Below, in pieces: positions 24,286 through 42,994 of a stretch of DNA of 64,000 nt (its first letter is position 1; each line of letters begins with the position of its first letter). Position numbers and translations under genes: made by a program. A model generated the notes under the pieces. It was not told the DNA's origin and did not search any database. It saw only the letters and a program-made list of their open reading frames with translations. This DNA comes from Megaleporinus macrocephalus (lineage: Eukaryota; Chordata; Actinopteri; Characiformes; Anostomidae). The stretch spans positions 14,069,841 to 14,133,840 of the forward strand of contig CM038726.1 of assembly GCA_021613375.1 (NCBI GenBank), written 5' to 3'.

Positions 24286-25400
24286 CTAATTAAATCTCCA
24301 ACAAACTGCCCCCTATACCCTCCCACCCGCTCGCCTCCCCTCTGCATGCCCAGAAATCCTTAAGATGGCAGGAAAACGAACACATGCTAATCTACAATTA
24401 CTGAAACCCGGGGGAGCAGTGGGTAAGACCGTGGGGGCGAAGCAGGTATGTGTGTCTGCGATTGTGTGTTGTTGGGGGGCAGGCACTTGAGAGCGGTGGT
24501 AATCTCACAGCTGGGTCACTGGCGTAAGCCCCCACCCTACAGATTAAGTACTTGCCAGTATAAGGACTGAGCATCCCACTTTCACACGCTCAAGAAGCCC
24601 CTCTCCAGAACGCTCTATATTACTGTTTGTTTAGAGACCCGGGGATAAAGACTGGGGTCATGGGTAATTATAAACCTGTCTGAGAACTGCTCTTAGGTTG
24701 ATCTACCCTTGGGCCCAGTCGTTCACCTCTTGCTTAGAGTCGGGGTTCGGATGCGGTGACCTTGTGTTTGGTAAACAACGAGTTAATACCAGGCCTATTC
24801 ACCCTATAGGGGGCCTTTATTAACTCTCCTCCATGTGCTCTTTGCTTTGATTCTCCCCAGCGCTGGATCATATGGTTTGCGTCAGACAACACCACTAAGC
24901 ACATCTGCTGCTCGAGAGACCGCCCTGGCCTTTTGCCATCTGAGCTAAACCAGGGATTATTCTACTATTAGATCTTGAGAAGAACCTGACCTGCCACTCA
25001 GGCGGCGTTGCTAATCCTCACTGGCTTGCCCAGGTGCTGCTCAACCAGACCGGACCCATCCTCCTGCATTTTCTCCCAATGGGAAATGGCAGTGGGCGGG
25101 GGCTGTGGTCATGTGATGCGCCCCTGTCCGTCATGTGCTGCCTGTTCTCTGATATGTCCAACCTTGAGCCAAGCAGCTGTATTCCCCAGCTCCCCATTAT
25201 AGCCCATAAGTGGAGCTCTGGGCCCAGTGCTGGATCGAGCTCCTCAGCAGTTAGCCAGGACTCCTGCCGAGTCACGCTAAAAGGCAGCGTCTGCTTTACT
25301 TCAGCCAAATTGACATGGAAGTGAGGCAGATGGAGCGAGAAAGAGTCATTAAACATTGTTTCAGGTTCACAGCAATGTGGGGCCAGCATATCACTACTTT
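24286..25400. promoter_or_regulatory. Candidate intronic regulatory block (long unique, GC-balanced)
   Basis: About 1.1 kb without simple repeats or transposon words, noticeably less AT-rich than its surroundings. It starts with CAGCTAATTAAATC, a homeodomain-type site. It also holds CAGCTG near 24510, TCATTAAACATTG near 25347 and several AGCTCCTCAG-type words. Open frames of up to 128 residues cross it on both strands but match nothing I recognise and lack splice context. Such long unique islands in introns of developmental transcription factors are often enhancers. That is inference. Confidence 0.25.
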
Positions 25401-25679
25401 TCAAGCAGCAGTGGGCTAGAATGGATTGTGTACTTAGGGTGGCACAGGTGAATGGTTAGGCCAGCTTAACAGTTGGTCTGACGAAAGATAAATGACAGAC
25501 AGTAGGGATCCACTCAAGGAGGAAGAAAATGTCAGAGCTGGACTATAGTGTAGTCTAGTTCATACACAGTTGCTTAAGACAGGGGGCATATATACCCTCC
25601 TAAATCCTTGGCTCCTTCACTCTGCTGTGTGAATATATATATTATTAAATTGTCTGTATGGAATCCTTAATCTTATATA

Positions 25680-26700
25680 GTACTGTACAATACAGTGGCC
25701 ATTAACTGCACACCAGTAGTTATAAAATGCATATTTACAGTGGTGTTAAGTTCTGGACCATAGAGTGGTCAGTCCAGTGTTCTAAATACATCAGCAACTT
25801 CTTTGTTTCATTTTCAAATGTTTTCCTTTCTTGTCTATTTCCCTTTCTCAGTAACAGTTTCTTTTCAGACCCATAGTATTGAGGTATCTTTATACAGTGG
25901 AAGGATGGACAGCATAACACAGCAACCTAATGCCTGCACTGCAATATTCCTATGATGTAGCTACATTGAGCTGTGTACCTACAATAATCAGTAAAAAAGA
26001 AAAACAGTAATCACGGTCAACAGTTTTAATAACCATGTTTTGCACTATATGTGCACACAGTATCTCAAATATGCATTTTAACATTGCTTATAACTTCCAC
26101 AAATTAGACTAAAAACTTATATCCAGCACTGTCAATAAATAATGTTATTTCAAGCCTGTGCCTCAGTGTTCAAATATTTTAAACCATTTCAAAAAGTGTG
26201 CACACAAGTATCATTTTTACACAAATCAAAATTTGGAAGTTTGTTTTGGTTTCTGTTTCCCTCAATTAAATTAATTTCAAACTTGTTCATTATTGTTGAG
26301 GGCTGGGCTCTGGGCTGTCCATTGTTCTAAAAACGCTTTTTTCTATTTTCTTTTCTCCTTAACAGCTTTTTGACATGCTTTTATAATATGGAGTTGTTTT
26401 CTCACAGTGAAAGATATTGACCAGACCATCTATGGGTCTTTTCAGATCTAAAGTAAAGATAAAGTGTCTCCTCTCTCTCTTAAAGATGAAAACTTTAAGT
26501 ATTGTTTATCTAATGGTGACAAGTTTTCGTGGTCTACCAAGTGTTGCACAGTTGGGAGACCCATTTTCCTGGTGTCTTGTAAAAACTCCAGTTTAGGAAA
26601 TTCCTGTCTTTTCCCTTGTTTTTCTTTGACACTACCCTTCCTTATGCAAGTGGAGATTTTATATGAGCCTAATACCTCTTGCCAAAACATGTTGACTGTA
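25680..26700 (-). mobile_element. Decayed Tc1/mariner-like element (antisense)
   Basis: On the minus strand, near 26580-26500, the sequence reads NGSPNCATLGRPRKLVTIR and then a stop. This is the GRPRKL linker expected between helix-turn-helix motifs of Tc1-type transposases. The adjoining stretch back to about 25680 has words seen in fish DNA transposons (TTCTGGACCATAGAGTG, CTGCAATATTCCTATGATG). No full frame and no clear inverted ends. Family assignment is tentative. Confidence 0.4.
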
Positions 26701-26854
26701 CAGCAGTGTCTATGTGGTGTGTGTGTGTGTGTGTGTGTTCACCATTATTCTGTCATGTTGCCTACAGTAGTGGTGAAGTTGAGTAAACTCTATTCTGAAT
26801 GGAACCGCCAGGCTTAGGAGAGCAGCTGTCCAAACATCGCCACTGTGTACCTGT

Positions 26855-26856
<2 letters not shown>

Positions 26857-26907
<51 letters not shown>
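26857..26907. repeat. (TC)n microsatellite
   Basis: A TC run of about 50 bases. A TG run lies at 26718-26738. Confidence 0.95.
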
Positions 26908-26914
<7 letters not shown>

Positions 26915-27139
26915 TCTCTCTATTTCTCCACTCACTAACCTCTCTCCCCACATAGTCCTGTCCATTTTCCTCATATGTACAGTTTCACATTTTTTGGTGT
27001 TACCATACCCAGCTGCACCATTCCTCCTTTTTCGTTCCTTCATGCCGAATATTTAAATTTAGCTATGTTAATATAGATTTTCATGTATTCTCATATATTT
27101 TGTCAGACCTCTCTCCATACTCTTCATTTTGCTCTCCGC

Positions 27140-27460
27140 TTTCTCTCTACATAGTTTACCTGCTGGGACCTAATTAGAAAACAAAGCGGCCCCTCCAGTA
27201 GCCCATTAGCATGCTAATGCACTTGCAGCAGCTGCGAATATGACTTCAGGAGACGTTATAGCCGGTCAGGGGTTTGCTCTGGGGGACCTAGGCAAACACA
27301 CACACTCTATTTGTCACCTCGATTAGCCACACACACTGACCGGTAGCGCAGATAGAGTTCTTTCCAGCCCCTTTTTGTTTAACTGCGGACTAATTAGCCA
27401 TATTATCGCTAATTTGCCACAGTCTCTGAAGAGAGATAGAGAAACAACAATTAGCTTGTG
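27140..27460. promoter_or_regulatory. Best candidate intronic enhancer: clustered homeodomain and E-box sites
   Basis: A unique block containing TAATTAG at 27171, a perfect 14-bp palindrome ATTAGCATGCTAAT at 27205-27218, the E-box CAGCTG at 27229-27234, a second TAATTAG at 27391, GCTAATTTGCC at 27409 and ACAATTAGC at about 27448. TAATTA-type sites are bound by LIM-homeodomain proteins, including LMX1B, and the palindrome could also take a POU or homeodomain dimer. Autoregulation or input from another homeodomain factor is possible. Conservation could not be tested here. Confidence 0.4.
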
Positions 27461-27481
27461 TGGTTAACGACTTCCTACTTT

Positions 27482-27520
27482 ATGTGTGTGTGTGTGTGTG
27501 TGTGTGGGGGGGGGGGGGGG
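27482..27520. repeat. (TG)n followed by a long G run
   Basis: A TG repeat runs straight into about 14 consecutive G. Confidence 0.95.
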
Positions 27521-28154
27521 TATGTCATGCAATTGGTTTATAATCAGTGTTTTTCTTGAGCTATGCGCACAACATTACTTCAGATGATATGCACTGCTTA
27601 AAAGCAACATAAATTTGAGGGTCTCACTGAGGCTCACTGAGGGTCTCTGAGCTTGCTGAGCATTTTGGCACAGTGTTCATGTTGGTAGGAGAGGCAAGTG
27701 AAACATGATACTGGTTATTACATACACTGTAACAATTAATTCCAAAGCTTGCTGCTATTAGCATTGCTTTCACTGTAATTTACTGCTCACCAAATAGCAA
27801 CTTACTATAGAAAGCTAACATCACAAGATCACTGGGATGTAGCTGTTTTCTGTTGTACGCTTTAAGCATTTAAGCTGTGATTAAAATCTCTTTAGCATAA
27901 CGACTGTAAAAGTAAGGCTCAGTGAACATAGTCCTTCACACATAGCACACATAGGTTTCATAGGTTTCACACCATATATGAACAGAATGTCTCAAATATA
28001 TGTGTTAACTTTGATTCTAATTTGTACACACTTCATTAAAAATGTATCAATAACATGTTTGCCAATTCCTTAGTTCTCCAGCATGTAAAACAATGAAAAA
28101 ACAATTTGAAATTCAGGGGTTAGGGTTTGGGACCACCAGCTCCCAGTAAAAAAA

Positions 28155-28605
28155 AAAAGTTAGCACTTTGAATGCATTACAGATGCATCATAAAGCATAT
28201 ACAACACATTATAATACCTGGTATAAGCTTGTACAATTGCTCTTGTGTAGTAGGTCAGGATATCCCATAACTGTTGGCGGTGAAAGTGGTTATCCCCAGC
28301 AAATGTTTATCTGAATGTTGATCTGTTGTGTTGCAGAATATATACCTTGTTGTACCTATTATTTTTAAAGCATTTATGTTCACAGTGTTCTTAAGAATAC
28401 AGATTATAGTGTGTTATGAAACCTGACATTGTAAAGCTATAGACTCTGAATATAGGCATATTGTGGGTGTAATTATAGCTAATTATAAACAATTGCATAG
28501 TGTATGCAAAGAGTATGCTAGGCATTATAAAATATTATTTATGTAGTTCATTAGTAAAGCATAATGAAAACAGGATTCATAGGAAGTGTTACCATATGAA
28601 GTACC
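28155..28605. mobile_element. Possible MITE with GCACTTT / AAGTGTTACC ends
   Basis: The block starts near GTTAGCACTTTGAATGCATT and ends near TTCATAGGAAGTGTTACC. It has ATTATAA, CATAAAGC and GCATTATAA words in both orientations. From memory the pattern resembles a teleost repeat family with GGTAACACTT ends. Ends and target duplication are not demonstrated. Confidence 0.3.
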
Positions 28606-29139
28606 CTATGAATGATGAATTTGTACATATTTAACTTTGTACCTTACCTTAATTATTTCAGGTAAGGCCTTGGGTTTAACCAAAATTACCTTCTAAATTT
28701 TTTTGGACTGCATTTAAAAAGAATTAGTTAGAATGCTCCATAAAGGCATTAAAGGCAATCTGGTCCCCAAATTTGTACTTCACAAACCAAATGTTACTTT
28801 TAGACAGAAACACTTTTAGCACTGTTTGTGTAGAATAGTATTTCACCCAGACTGTGCTAAGACTCCTGTTAAAAAACTGTTAAATGTCTATTGATGGCAT
28901 CATAAACTGAGATGTGTACATAGATATTTTCAATGCAAACCAACAGGGGTCTGCAAAGAAACTACTCAAACCAATAACTGTGTCAAAGTCATCAGTTAGA
29001 AAGAATACTACACCAGAGTCATGGAATGATCTGGTTAAATAAAAAAGGCACTTGTGACTTCTATAGATACCGTAAAGTTGTGAAAAGGTTTCCGGTTCCT
29101 TATCTTAAAATAAAACCATCAGAGAACTTTATGATTTTA

Positions 29140-29480
29140 TGAGCTTTGCTGTTCCATGAGCAGGATGGATGTGGCTTGTCCCCAACTCTTTGACAAGGTC
29201 AGGATGCAGTTGCTGTGGAAAAATCTAATCCGGCATGTGTATATATGCCAGTGTATGTGCCTGCAGAAACTGGCCTTATGAGCCGCAGAGTATTTTCCAT
29301 GCACAGCGTATCTCAGTGCTAGGCAGCCCATCAGAAGAAAGGCCGTGTTTGAAGCGGCTGTGTTTAATGACATCTTTAGCTCCTTTGTAGCGCACATGCT
29401 TCTGCTTTGCGTGGATGTGGAACACACACTCACACAAGCACTAGCACACGTACACACAGAGGTACCAGGCTCTAGTGGGC
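29140..29480. promoter_or_regulatory. Candidate intronic conserved element
   Basis: A unique, GC-balanced block with GAAGCGGCTGTGTTTAATGA, CATCTTTAGCTCC and TTTTCCATGCACAG words. A 126-residue minus-strand frame crosses it but resembles no family I know. Called from composition. Confidence 0.2.
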
Positions 29481-29996
29481 CAGCGAGTCCACAATGCAGC
29501 ATCAAAGAGTAGACCAAAAAAAGAATATAATTACGGCAAATCGCTTAACCAAGATTGGACACATCTGTGTGTGTGAAATGCATTTCACAACTGGATCCTG
29601 TATACTTAGTCGTGCTGTTATTATACCAGGCATTCATAGACTATACATATGCAGGCAGTTCTCTCTGTAACATCCTTCACAAGAATTTGGACTCTCTGTA
29701 AAGAGCTTAGAAGTCTCCTAGGAAGCACCAGCCATGGTCTGCACACTAAACAACACTGGTGGCACCAAAGAAAGGGGCAAATAATTTTGGAAGGGTTAGG
29801 AGTAAACAAACGTAAGGCCATGTGACCCCCCCTACAAACATAGTCACTCACATAGATCACACACTCTGGGGTTTTACTAAGTGTGTTTGACTAGCTGTGA
29901 AAGCTTTCTCTCCCTCAGGGCCTCCTTAGTGGTATTAAAGAAGGATTAGTTTCAACCACACACCTTGAATGTGCCACTCAAAGTCAGTTTGGACTT

Positions 29997-30024
<28 letters not shown>
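29997..30024. repeat. (CA)n microsatellite
   Basis: A CA run in the intron. Confidence 0.95.
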
Positions 30025-30027
<3 letters not shown>

Positions 30028-31089
30028 TCAGAGCTTAGGGTCTACGCACCATATTACAGTATGTATTATGTTGCATATCAGTACTGTCAGAACAAACCTT
30101 CTCCAAATCTCCAAACTCATAAGTGTGTATGTATAGGCATGTTATTACTGTCTGTTTGCTGAATGTAACAAACTGGGGGGATTACATGCAAGTTTGGCAA
30201 ATTTTATGCTAAAATATAAAAGAAAGCATTAAAACTATATATTTTAATCGAACTCATATGTGTATTAATAATGTAGCCCATATGTTATATGTATCGAACT
30301 GACATACAATGAGCCTAACCATAAACCTTAGTCAAATATTAACCCTTGTAGCTTCTGTACACTGCAAAGGCTGAAGCATGCTGGATGTTGTGTGTCACGT
30401 TGCAGCCATTATTTTGCCATTACCACATAAAATTAAAGCCTTATGGAGACCGGGACGCCACGGTAGATCTCAGAGAAAGGCAGTCAGTCTTTTAGGTAAA
30501 CAGTTACCATTACTAGTCTTTTCCAGCTCGTATCTATCAGCGCGGCAAAACATCCCATATGAGAAGAGATAGAAAACCATGATGCCAAGCGTGTTGAGTG
30601 ATGTTGAAAGTTTATATGATTTAGTTTATATAAGTAGAGCTTGCACCTCTACCTGCCGGCGTTTCTGTGATAATGCTCTATTATATGAAGCTATGTGACT
30701 CAACATGTCCAGTGTGTGTGTCAGATTATTTGGGTGTGCCTTAAAAAGTGATGTGTTGAATAACAGCACACTTGCCGGCCTGATTTTGTACCTGATTGTT
30801 TTCTGTTTTACCACATGCTGCATTAAAGGCAACACAGAACACATCTGTAGAGTGTAAAAAGCACCTATGGACTATTGTGCTCATCCTGATATCATTGCTC
30901 AATGCTGTATTTCTGTTTTCTGTGGAAATAAGAAGGTTTCTGTCTTTAAATGGTGATAAAGACCACCAAAAGAAGCACACACATGCAGCAATGAGCCCAG
31001 CCATGACGTCCAATAACGATAAACTGGAAGCAATCATTCTTCTCCACTCTTTCTTCTCTTTTTTCTTCTTTTACCACTAATACCAGAAC

Positions 31090-31330
31090 ACCTACTTTCC
31101 TCATTGCACCCCCCCAACACCCATCCCCAGCACACAACACAGGGTCACCATGGCGCGAGCGTCACGCGTGGCTGTCCTGTGCGTAAAGCTGTGACTAAGG
31201 CGCTACACAGGCCTCTCGACAAAGAGCCAGAAAAAAGGCTGAGATTAGACAACGCGCACAATAGACGACAGGAAGATCTCTCAAGGGATCATGGGAATTA
31301 CTGGCACTAGCAGAATGCTTGGTGACAGAG
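31090..31330. promoter_or_regulatory. Candidate intronic conserved element
   Basis: A GC-richer unique block about 1.1 kb before the LIM2 exon, with CGCGAGCGTCACGCG, GGCGCTACACAGG and GGGAATTACTGGCAC. CpG is unusually frequent for this intron. Function unknown. Confidence 0.2.
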
Positions 31331-32464
31331 AGAGGAAGTGGAAGAGCTGCAGCTTAGGAGATTATCACCCGTCGTCAAAAGAAAGAGGACGAGAAAGAGG
31401 GGCAGGCTGAAAAAGTGGAGAGGCAAACAGAGCCTCAGATTTGTGTCAGGAGAAAAAGTGGCGTATCTTGAAAAGGGTTTAGTAGAGAAAGTTAGTCAGC
31501 GTGCTGCTCGTCACTCTCACAAATAGAGGTTCCGAAATGATTCCTGACTTGAATGTGTGAGTCTAGAACCTTTATATTATGTGCAGGTTGTTCAAACTCG
31601 CATATCTCATTGACTTAAGTTATGTTGGTTCATTCATTAATGGTTCTTTTGGTTCCTTCCTCATTTGGTTCAGTCAGTTCTGATATAAAATCAAAGGAGC
31701 TGATTGATTAGATAATTGCATGTGTAGCAACATGTGTACTTGCTGTGCAATCCTGGGGTAACACAGGAGCAATGAGGAACTCGGAGACACAATAAAGTGT
31801 ATAGATTTGATGGCATTGCAAAATGTTATTTAATTCTTTACTGTTGTTGTTGCTGTTGTTGCTTGTGTGAATGTGCTTTGTTCAAGTTAATCTGAATTCT
31901 ATAGATGATGGAATAACAAGTCTGCTTTTTAATGTAGTGACTAGAAAGTCAAGGGATTTTTTAAAGGGAACGTAGGGAGTAAACGTAGTAAAGTATAGAT
32001 ATCTCCAAATCCTACTGTATCACAAAATTTAGTTTTTTGAGCTTTAACGAGTTTAATGAGTTTAACTCTCCTATTATCTTATGTTAATTTGACACATCTC
32101 CACTTTGGTCTGAAATACTGACTATTCTCTCTGAGGAAGATGTTTATTAAACAGTTGTTACAATTGTAAATATGCCATATGTTTTCATATTTCATCTTTC
32201 TAGGTCTTCTGAGAGTTTATAATTAAGTTTTGTTGCTTGACTTGACCCTGTGCTTGTTTTTGAGGGCATTTAAACAGTGCTATTAAACATAACAGGATCA
32301 TTAAACACATAATGTAACCAGTAGTGCAGCCTTTAAATAAAACACTCAAAAACTATGAATACAGTGGCCACTATTTATGGTTTCAGCACTAAATCTACTA
32401 ATTATGCCACCTTTACAGTGAAATCTGAAACCTGCAGTTGTTCAGTGTTTTGTTGCTCTTGCAG

Positions 32465-39274
<6,810 letters not shown>

Positions 39275-40090
39275 AAGCAAATCCAGAAGCAGACTGAAAG
39301 GGGCACTCCACCCAAAATGACAAAAACAGCCATGCTCCAGCCTCATAAAAAAAAAAAAAAACTGAATATATATATATATAAAAAAAAGCTGTCTCACAGA
39401 GGTTCTCCTGGACCTCCACTATGACCTAAACCATCATCTCAAGACAGTAAAGGGCAAGGACAGAGCTTGGTGTCATCAGGTTTATGGAATGAAAAAGAAA
39501 AAGAAGGACTTGACTGACCTGAAGATCCAAAAATGGAAAGACGATGATCTTTTATATCAGATTCATAATAAAATAACTACTTGTCCATCTAGAAACTGAA
39601 GTGCTTTCATTCAGAGACATTTAAGTTCAGTTTAGATGGTGATGCTGGTTGGACGTGGAGCACACTTCAAGAAACTGTAGCTCCAGATTTCACCTGCTGT
39701 GAACTGAAAGCTGTTTCATCGCCCGCTCAGAGTTTTATTTTATTCGAATATCTCAGAAAACAGAAAGCAGCGATGACCTCTTTTTCATATGCATCCGGTC
39801 CAAAACATGTATGTTGAACTGTATATGTATATGGACATAAAAATATTTATTGAGTACACGTGCCAATTGAATCGGAGGAGCTTTATTTAAAGAAAAGGTG
39901 TTCTAGTCAGTGGTGAGAAAAAGATGTAGTGATTTTCCTGTGTTTGAAAATAGGCTGTATTTGTCTTTCGCTGTGCTATTTATTTGTCGTATGCATTCTC
40001 AGAATTTCTTAAGGATGCATTTTTAATGCTCAGTATTTGCTAAATTACCAAAGTTGGTTGGTACTACAAATAAAAGTAGGAGAAACAAAT
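39275..40090 (+). other. lmx1b: lmx1b 3' untranslated region (end inferred)
   Basis: Sequence after the stop codon has no open frame of note. It contains an A run near 39347-39361, a short AT repeat, ATTTA-type words, and AATAAA hexamers at 39567-39572 and 40069-40074. I end the UTR just past the second hexamer because a T/G-rich stretch follows it. The first hexamer could give a shorter transcript. No RNA data support the end point. Confidence 0.6.
40069..40074 (+). terminator. Likely distal poly(A) signal of lmx1b
   Basis: A canonical AATAAA lies about 800 bases after the stop codon. A T/G-rich stretch (gatgtttgtactgtttttgag) at about 40092-40112 follows within 20-40 bases, as expected for a downstream cleavage element. 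An upstream AATAAA at 39567 is a plausible alternative site. Confidence 0.5.
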
Positions 40091-40514
40091 GATGTTTGTA
40101 CTGTTTTTGAGTCTGTAAAGTGGGTAAACGGAGTGTGTATGTGTGTATGAGTGTGTATATTTGTATATATAGGTCACCTTTTAGATTAATTGATTAACTA
40201 ATTGCATATCTAAAAAGTCACCTGTTGTCTTCACACGTTTGTGCTACTAACTCCAGCTACTAAAACCTTTCTCCTGAGTTGAGTGAGAAATTTGTAAACA
40301 TCTACATGATGAATGTTTTGCATTTGTTTTAGTTATCTTATTATTCCCTCACCATCTGGTTTTGTATTGGTTGCCAAATATGCACAAAAACCTTCTCCCC
40401 ATTTCACTGAATCAAGACACTTACTTAACCTTTTAAAATCATTATTAGAAAATAGGTTATTAACAAAATCATAAATTTCTGCTTTTGGGTAGTAATTTAA
40501 TGACACTGTCATGT

Positions 40515-40700
40515 ACAGTGGGGTCCAAAAATCTGCACCCTTTTCTAGGCAAAAGTTCAAATTTATCCACATACTCTGACCATGTTAACATGATTGGACA
40601 AAAAGTCTTTTTATCTTTTCTGTTGAAATACGTGTTTAGAAGACTCTCAGAAGGTTTTCACCTTCTTATCAGAGGCTTTTGCACAACTCTCTTAGGGAGC
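40515..40700. mobile_element. Possible Tc1/mariner-type end fragment
   Basis: ACAGTGGGGTCCAAAAATCT at 40515 matches, from memory, the ends of a common fish Tc1/mariner-derived repeat (CAGTGGGGTCCAAA). The following 150 bases give no recognisable frame. No second end found. Confidence 0.35.
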
Positions 40701-41512
40701 AGGTCAATAGCACACTGTCATTGTAGCTGGTTGGGGACTTGCCCCTTGGTACCAATTCAAGGTTTCAAATATTGTACTTCGCAGTAGCGAACTGTGCCTC
40801 AGCCCTCTCCCCCAACACCCCCCAACCACCGTCTGAAAAAAAAAATACTGTTTCCTCTCCTAAAAAAGTCAAAAAACAAAAAAAGAGACGACTGAACTGC
40901 AACAAACAATAACATCTGTACAACACAGACAACTTCTTAAGCAAAATAAGGTTCCTCTTTATAAATAACCGAACGTCACACAGCTGCATCTGCGCTTCAG
41001 AAACTCGCATGCACAAAAACACAGTTTGAGAGTGTTTATAAAAATTGCACATGCGGTTCCTCTTTCTGTGGTCGCCAGTTTCACATTTCCGCTCACAAGT
41101 TTACATTTAGTTTAAATTTACGTGCGCGAAATGTTAAAACGTGCAGCTTTAAATCTTTCACCTCACGTTTTTGCACACTCGAGTTTTGACATGAATGTGA
41201 CGCCATACGATAACATCAAAGGAATAAATCGAGACGTCAAACCACACAAAACTAACAAAATAATATAAAAGCCTTTATATCAATACAACACACACAGCAG
41301 TCACTAGCGACACACACATCCATCAGAAAAGTAGAGATGTTTTATTATGTCATTTTCTTAAACTCAAACAGCTTCAACAGAGCAGACACAATCAAACCAA
41401 ACTAAATAACTCACCCACTCATCATCAAGGAATTACTTGAAAACAAAGTCCATTCTTCTGTCCTTTTGGGTGAAGTGGTTGATGGCAGGGTCATGCAACT
41501 GATCCTTTGCTT
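40701..41512. other. Intergenic sequence without recognised feature
   Basis: AT-rich, with CpG-richer words near 41060-41130 just before a transposase-like exon. No gene recognised. Confidence 0.3.
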
Positions 41513-41824
41513 TTAAACCCTTGAACACGTTAACAGTTCTTTCTCAGTGGAAATCAGTGCCCAATCTGACAGTCGGCTCTGTCCAGTCGTGTTCAGCTTC
41601 TTCTCCCTGATCCAGCCTGTTATCCAGGGGTATGGAGCGTAATTGCTGGAGTTGAAATGCTTCTCAAAAGCCTTCGTGTTTTGCACCAAATTAAGCTCCG
41701 GTGTAGGTCGTCCTTTGTTGATTAACTCCAACTTCTCATTAAACGTTAATCTAGTAAACGGCTTGGATAACAAATTTGCAAATGTGTCCACCTCTGTAGC
41801 GGTAGTGCTAGTTTCAGCTTCCAT
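41513..41824 (-). mobile_element. hAT / zinc-finger-transposase N-terminal exon relic (103 codons)
   Basis: An uninterrupted minus-strand frame starts MEAETSTTATEVDTF and contains KPFTRLTFNEKLELINKGRP, then a NSSNYAPYPWITGW segment. The EKLELINKGRPTPEL and YPW motifs resemble the N-terminus of fish hAT-derived proteins with a TTF-type zinc finger (DUF4371/ZMYM-like). The expected Cys-rich zinc finger after the YPW motif is missing; the frame instead ends NTTGQSRLSDWALISTEKE and CSRV. No following exon was found. It is most likely a broken transposon fragment. Confidence 0.45.
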
Positions 41825-41914
41825 CGTTACTCAGCGAACTAGCTAGTGGTGAGAGGGCGTAGAGGGCCATGACGGTTTCCCACTGGTACCTCGTACGTAC
41901 GTTGTGCTACTTCT

Positions 41915-42120
41915 GATATTGTCAATGTCCAATGAAAAACAAGAATCCCAAAATCGCAACTTTACAGGAGAGACCAAAAACAAGCTATTTTGGGCAGCTT
42001 CTATTGGTCCTTTCATCATGAAATTTTCACAACGTAAACAACCACTGGTGTGTTTAAATGATGTAGAAAACTCAAAATCAACAAAATGGGAGATGCATGT
42101 TTATTTACAGTGACGATATG
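41915..42120 (+). mobile_element. Copy of the ATATCGTC MITE family
   Basis: Starts GATATTGTCAATGTCCAATG, has AACTTTACAGGAGAGACC and TTCTATTGGTCCTTTCATCA, and ends GTGACGATATG. Both ends are present, so it is nearly complete. It lies just downstream (in its own orientation) of the hAT exon relic. Confidence 0.7.
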
Positions 42121-42710
42121 TTTGTAATAAACTAGAAACAAATACAAAGCAGTAATATTTCCACTGGTGATTTTAGAACCTGATGGTGATTTTAGTTGGA
42201 AGATTTAAAGCAGTCATAATCCTGACTGATCTCAGGAGGTCAGTTGTAGATCACGCTTGGTGTTGCAAAATCACAGTGACGCACAACTTTGCCGCTGGTG
42301 TTTAATTAAACGATAAAATGCAGTGTTTACACGTTACCCGTCCAGAGTCTTCTTTAGTTTTTATCCTCTTGCATGAATGGAATAACCTGATTTGTCACGC
42401 TCGGTTTAAGACAAACAATCGCGTCATTGACTTGGACGCTAGAGTTTACTGACGGCTATGTTCTGTCTGACAAAGTGAGCACACAGTCATTTCATGGTTT
42501 ACGTTCATTCATCTGGAAGTTATGGCACAAGACAGATGTCCATGTCTTATCACTTGACGGAACACAGTTCACAACAGTGCTTCCCGGATCGTTCATGTGC
42601 CAGTTGTGATTGTTTCTAATTCTTTTATGCTTGAAGAACGTACTTACTTGATGTTCTAGGTATTTTACTGGGACGATTTGAGCCTCGAATACTGCATGCT
42701 TTACAGAAAT

Positions 42711-42880
42711 AGGATATTTTGCGGTCCAGAGAAAAACCTGTGTTCCTGAAATAGTAACTTCACAGTAGAGGGTGATTTCTATTGGTCCACGTATCATGAA
42801 ATTTTCATACAGTGTAAAGAAGAGCAATCGTGTTCAAAAGAGAATTGAAATAAAAACAAATCTATGAAAATCCAAATGTT
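42711..42880 (+). mobile_element. Copy of the ATATCGTC MITE family
   Basis: Contains GCGGTCCAGAGAAAAACC, AGTAACTTCACAGTAGAGG, TTCTATTGGTCCACGTATCA and TGTTCAAAAGAGAATTG in family order. The outer ends are decayed. Confidence 0.6.
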
Positions 42881-42994
42881 TTTTTATGTAATGCATGTAC
42901 ACAATGCACATTATACTGCACCATATTTGTAGTTTGACAGCTTTTCTATCACATCAAGCAGTGAAAGAGTGAACGGCTTAATGTTTTTGATAGA

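Larger units (their letters stand above)
1..32464 (+). other. Large intron of lmx1b upstream of the LIM2 exon (intron 2 by family gene structure)
   Basis: No sequence resembling the LMX1B N-terminus or LIM1 (Cys-rich, ending in the RKLYCK-DYQQ type) was found by eye in this stretch. The LIM2 exon needs an upstream exon ending in the first two bases of a Gln codon. In vertebrates this intron is very long, so I read the first 32 kb as one intron. Its repeats and candidate regulatory blocks are listed separately. An unseen small exon or an unrelated nested non-coding gene cannot be excluded. Confidence 0.65.

Noticed and set aside
25018..25404. A 128-codon minus-strand frame and overlapping plus-strand frames
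   Set aside because: Frames overlap on both strands, resemble no family I know, and the block reads better as unique non-coding DNA.
29137..29517. A 126-codon minus-strand frame
   Set aside because: No recognisable domain, no splice context, and low-complexity Cys/Ser/Thr content.
32355..32464. In-frame ATG upstream of the LIM2 exon
   Set aside because: The upstream residues have no LIM1 features and a good acceptor lies at 32464. The open frame is likely chance.
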